A stretch of 64,000 nt of DNA from Serinus canaria (Eukaryota > Chordata > Aves > Passeriformes > Fringillidae): the NCBI RefSeq assembly GCF_022539315.1, contig NC_066316.1, positions 67,009,494 to 67,073,493 of the forward strand, given 5' to 3'. The notes under the pieces are model-generated. The model did no database searches, was not told the origin of the DNA, and saw only the letters and a program-made list of their open reading frames with translations. Both the position numbers and the translations under genes were made by a program. Below, in pieces: positions 63,363-64,000 of this stretch. Every line of letters starts with the position of its first letter. The first letter of the stretch is position 1.

Positions 63363-64000
63363 ATGAACTTAAGTAAAAATTTTCAGCCCTTACCTTTACA
63401 GACCTTTTTAACTACTTAGTCCCCATAGAGATAGCAGCTTCCCCAAGACATTAGGCTGCAGTCAAATTTTCATTCATTAAACTAGAAACCTTTAGACTCC
63501 TGAACCTTGGTTTGGGGATTGACACAATACATTATTTGACTGCAAGATACACTGCTAATTCTTAAATGTGTATGTCATAAATTTACTGCTGTTGTGTACT
63601 TGTTAATTCAATCCCTACTGAGAAAACAAGAACTCTGCCTCTCCAACAAATCACTGCAAGGAATAATCAAATATTTTGCTAATAAAACAGTATCTCTTAT
63701 TGATTCCTCTCTGGCTTGGCTTGATCTTATTTTCTGTTCTGCATTCATGTTTAACGGCCTTCACACAATAAATATACTTTTTAAAAATGAATGCTACAGA
63801 TTTTTTTATCACTTGTTTGCATTAACTGTACATTAATAGATAAAGAGGAAAATATCCCCCACTCTGCGTGCATCTGAGGCAACAACCAATTGTAAGCTGC
63901 CTCTGGGCTCAGTGACCTAGAAACCAGCAATAAGACTCATGAAAATCAGATGTTGAAGAACAGCATCACAAACAGCTTCAGAAAAAGGATGAAAAATCAT
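63363..64000. other. non-coding unique DNA to the window end
   Basis: AT-rich sequence with no recognised gene or repeat. A frame of 80 codons at 63594-63836 has no family resemblance. Confidence 0.6.

Overview
This window looks like a gene-free stretch of a bird genome, most likely a passerine (songbird). Two things support this. First, fragments of the CR1 LINE family, the dominant avian retrotransposon, lie at 4728-4980, 29552-29700, 47001-47075, 49555-49905, 57553-57752 and 62711-63362. Second, 3711-3830 (minus strand) holds a short SINE with a tRNA-Ile-like head joined to a CR1-like tail. That is the architecture of the passerine family known as TguSINE1. The background is AT-rich and CpG-poor, as expected for intergenic or intronic vertebrate DNA.

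I found no protein-coding gene, exon, rRNA gene or functional tRNA gene. The open reading frames are short (longest 178 codons), overlap on both strands and resemble no protein family I recognise, except where they run through CR1 reverse-transcriptase remnants. The window could be intergenic or lie in a long intron; the sequence alone does not decide.

Layout. 1-8000: unique AT-rich DNA with one SINE and one CR1. 8041-8990: a region with features of regulatory DNA, including a CpG-enriched block at about 8515-8890. 9000-23000: mostly unique DNA with an ungapped 170-bp inverted repeat pair (14037-14206 and 15056-15225), a 33-bp tandem duplication (15644-15709), a hairpin (16244-16287) and an RFX X-box match (21850-21863). 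23202-23294: a three-arm inverted cluster. 26921-27544: a GGAGA pentanucleotide array with clean ends and a scrambled interior that looks like sequencing error. 28000-43000: unique DNA with short repeats, a CTCF-like site (32270-32283) and one CR1 remnant. 43380-43474: a second three-arm inverted cluster. 44000-57000: unique DNA with an old CR1 reverse-transcriptase remnant, a GATA/E-box cluster (52296-52467) and a 166-bp AT-only tract (54716-54881). 57553 to the end: two more CR1 copies and a GC-richer block at 60957-61560.

There is no operon-like or multi-gene system here. The observations most worth checking are the two template-switch-like inverted clusters, the 170-bp inverted repeat of unknown family, the insertion-ridden GGAGA array and the CpG-rich block. 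All regulatory calls rest on motif matches and base composition only.
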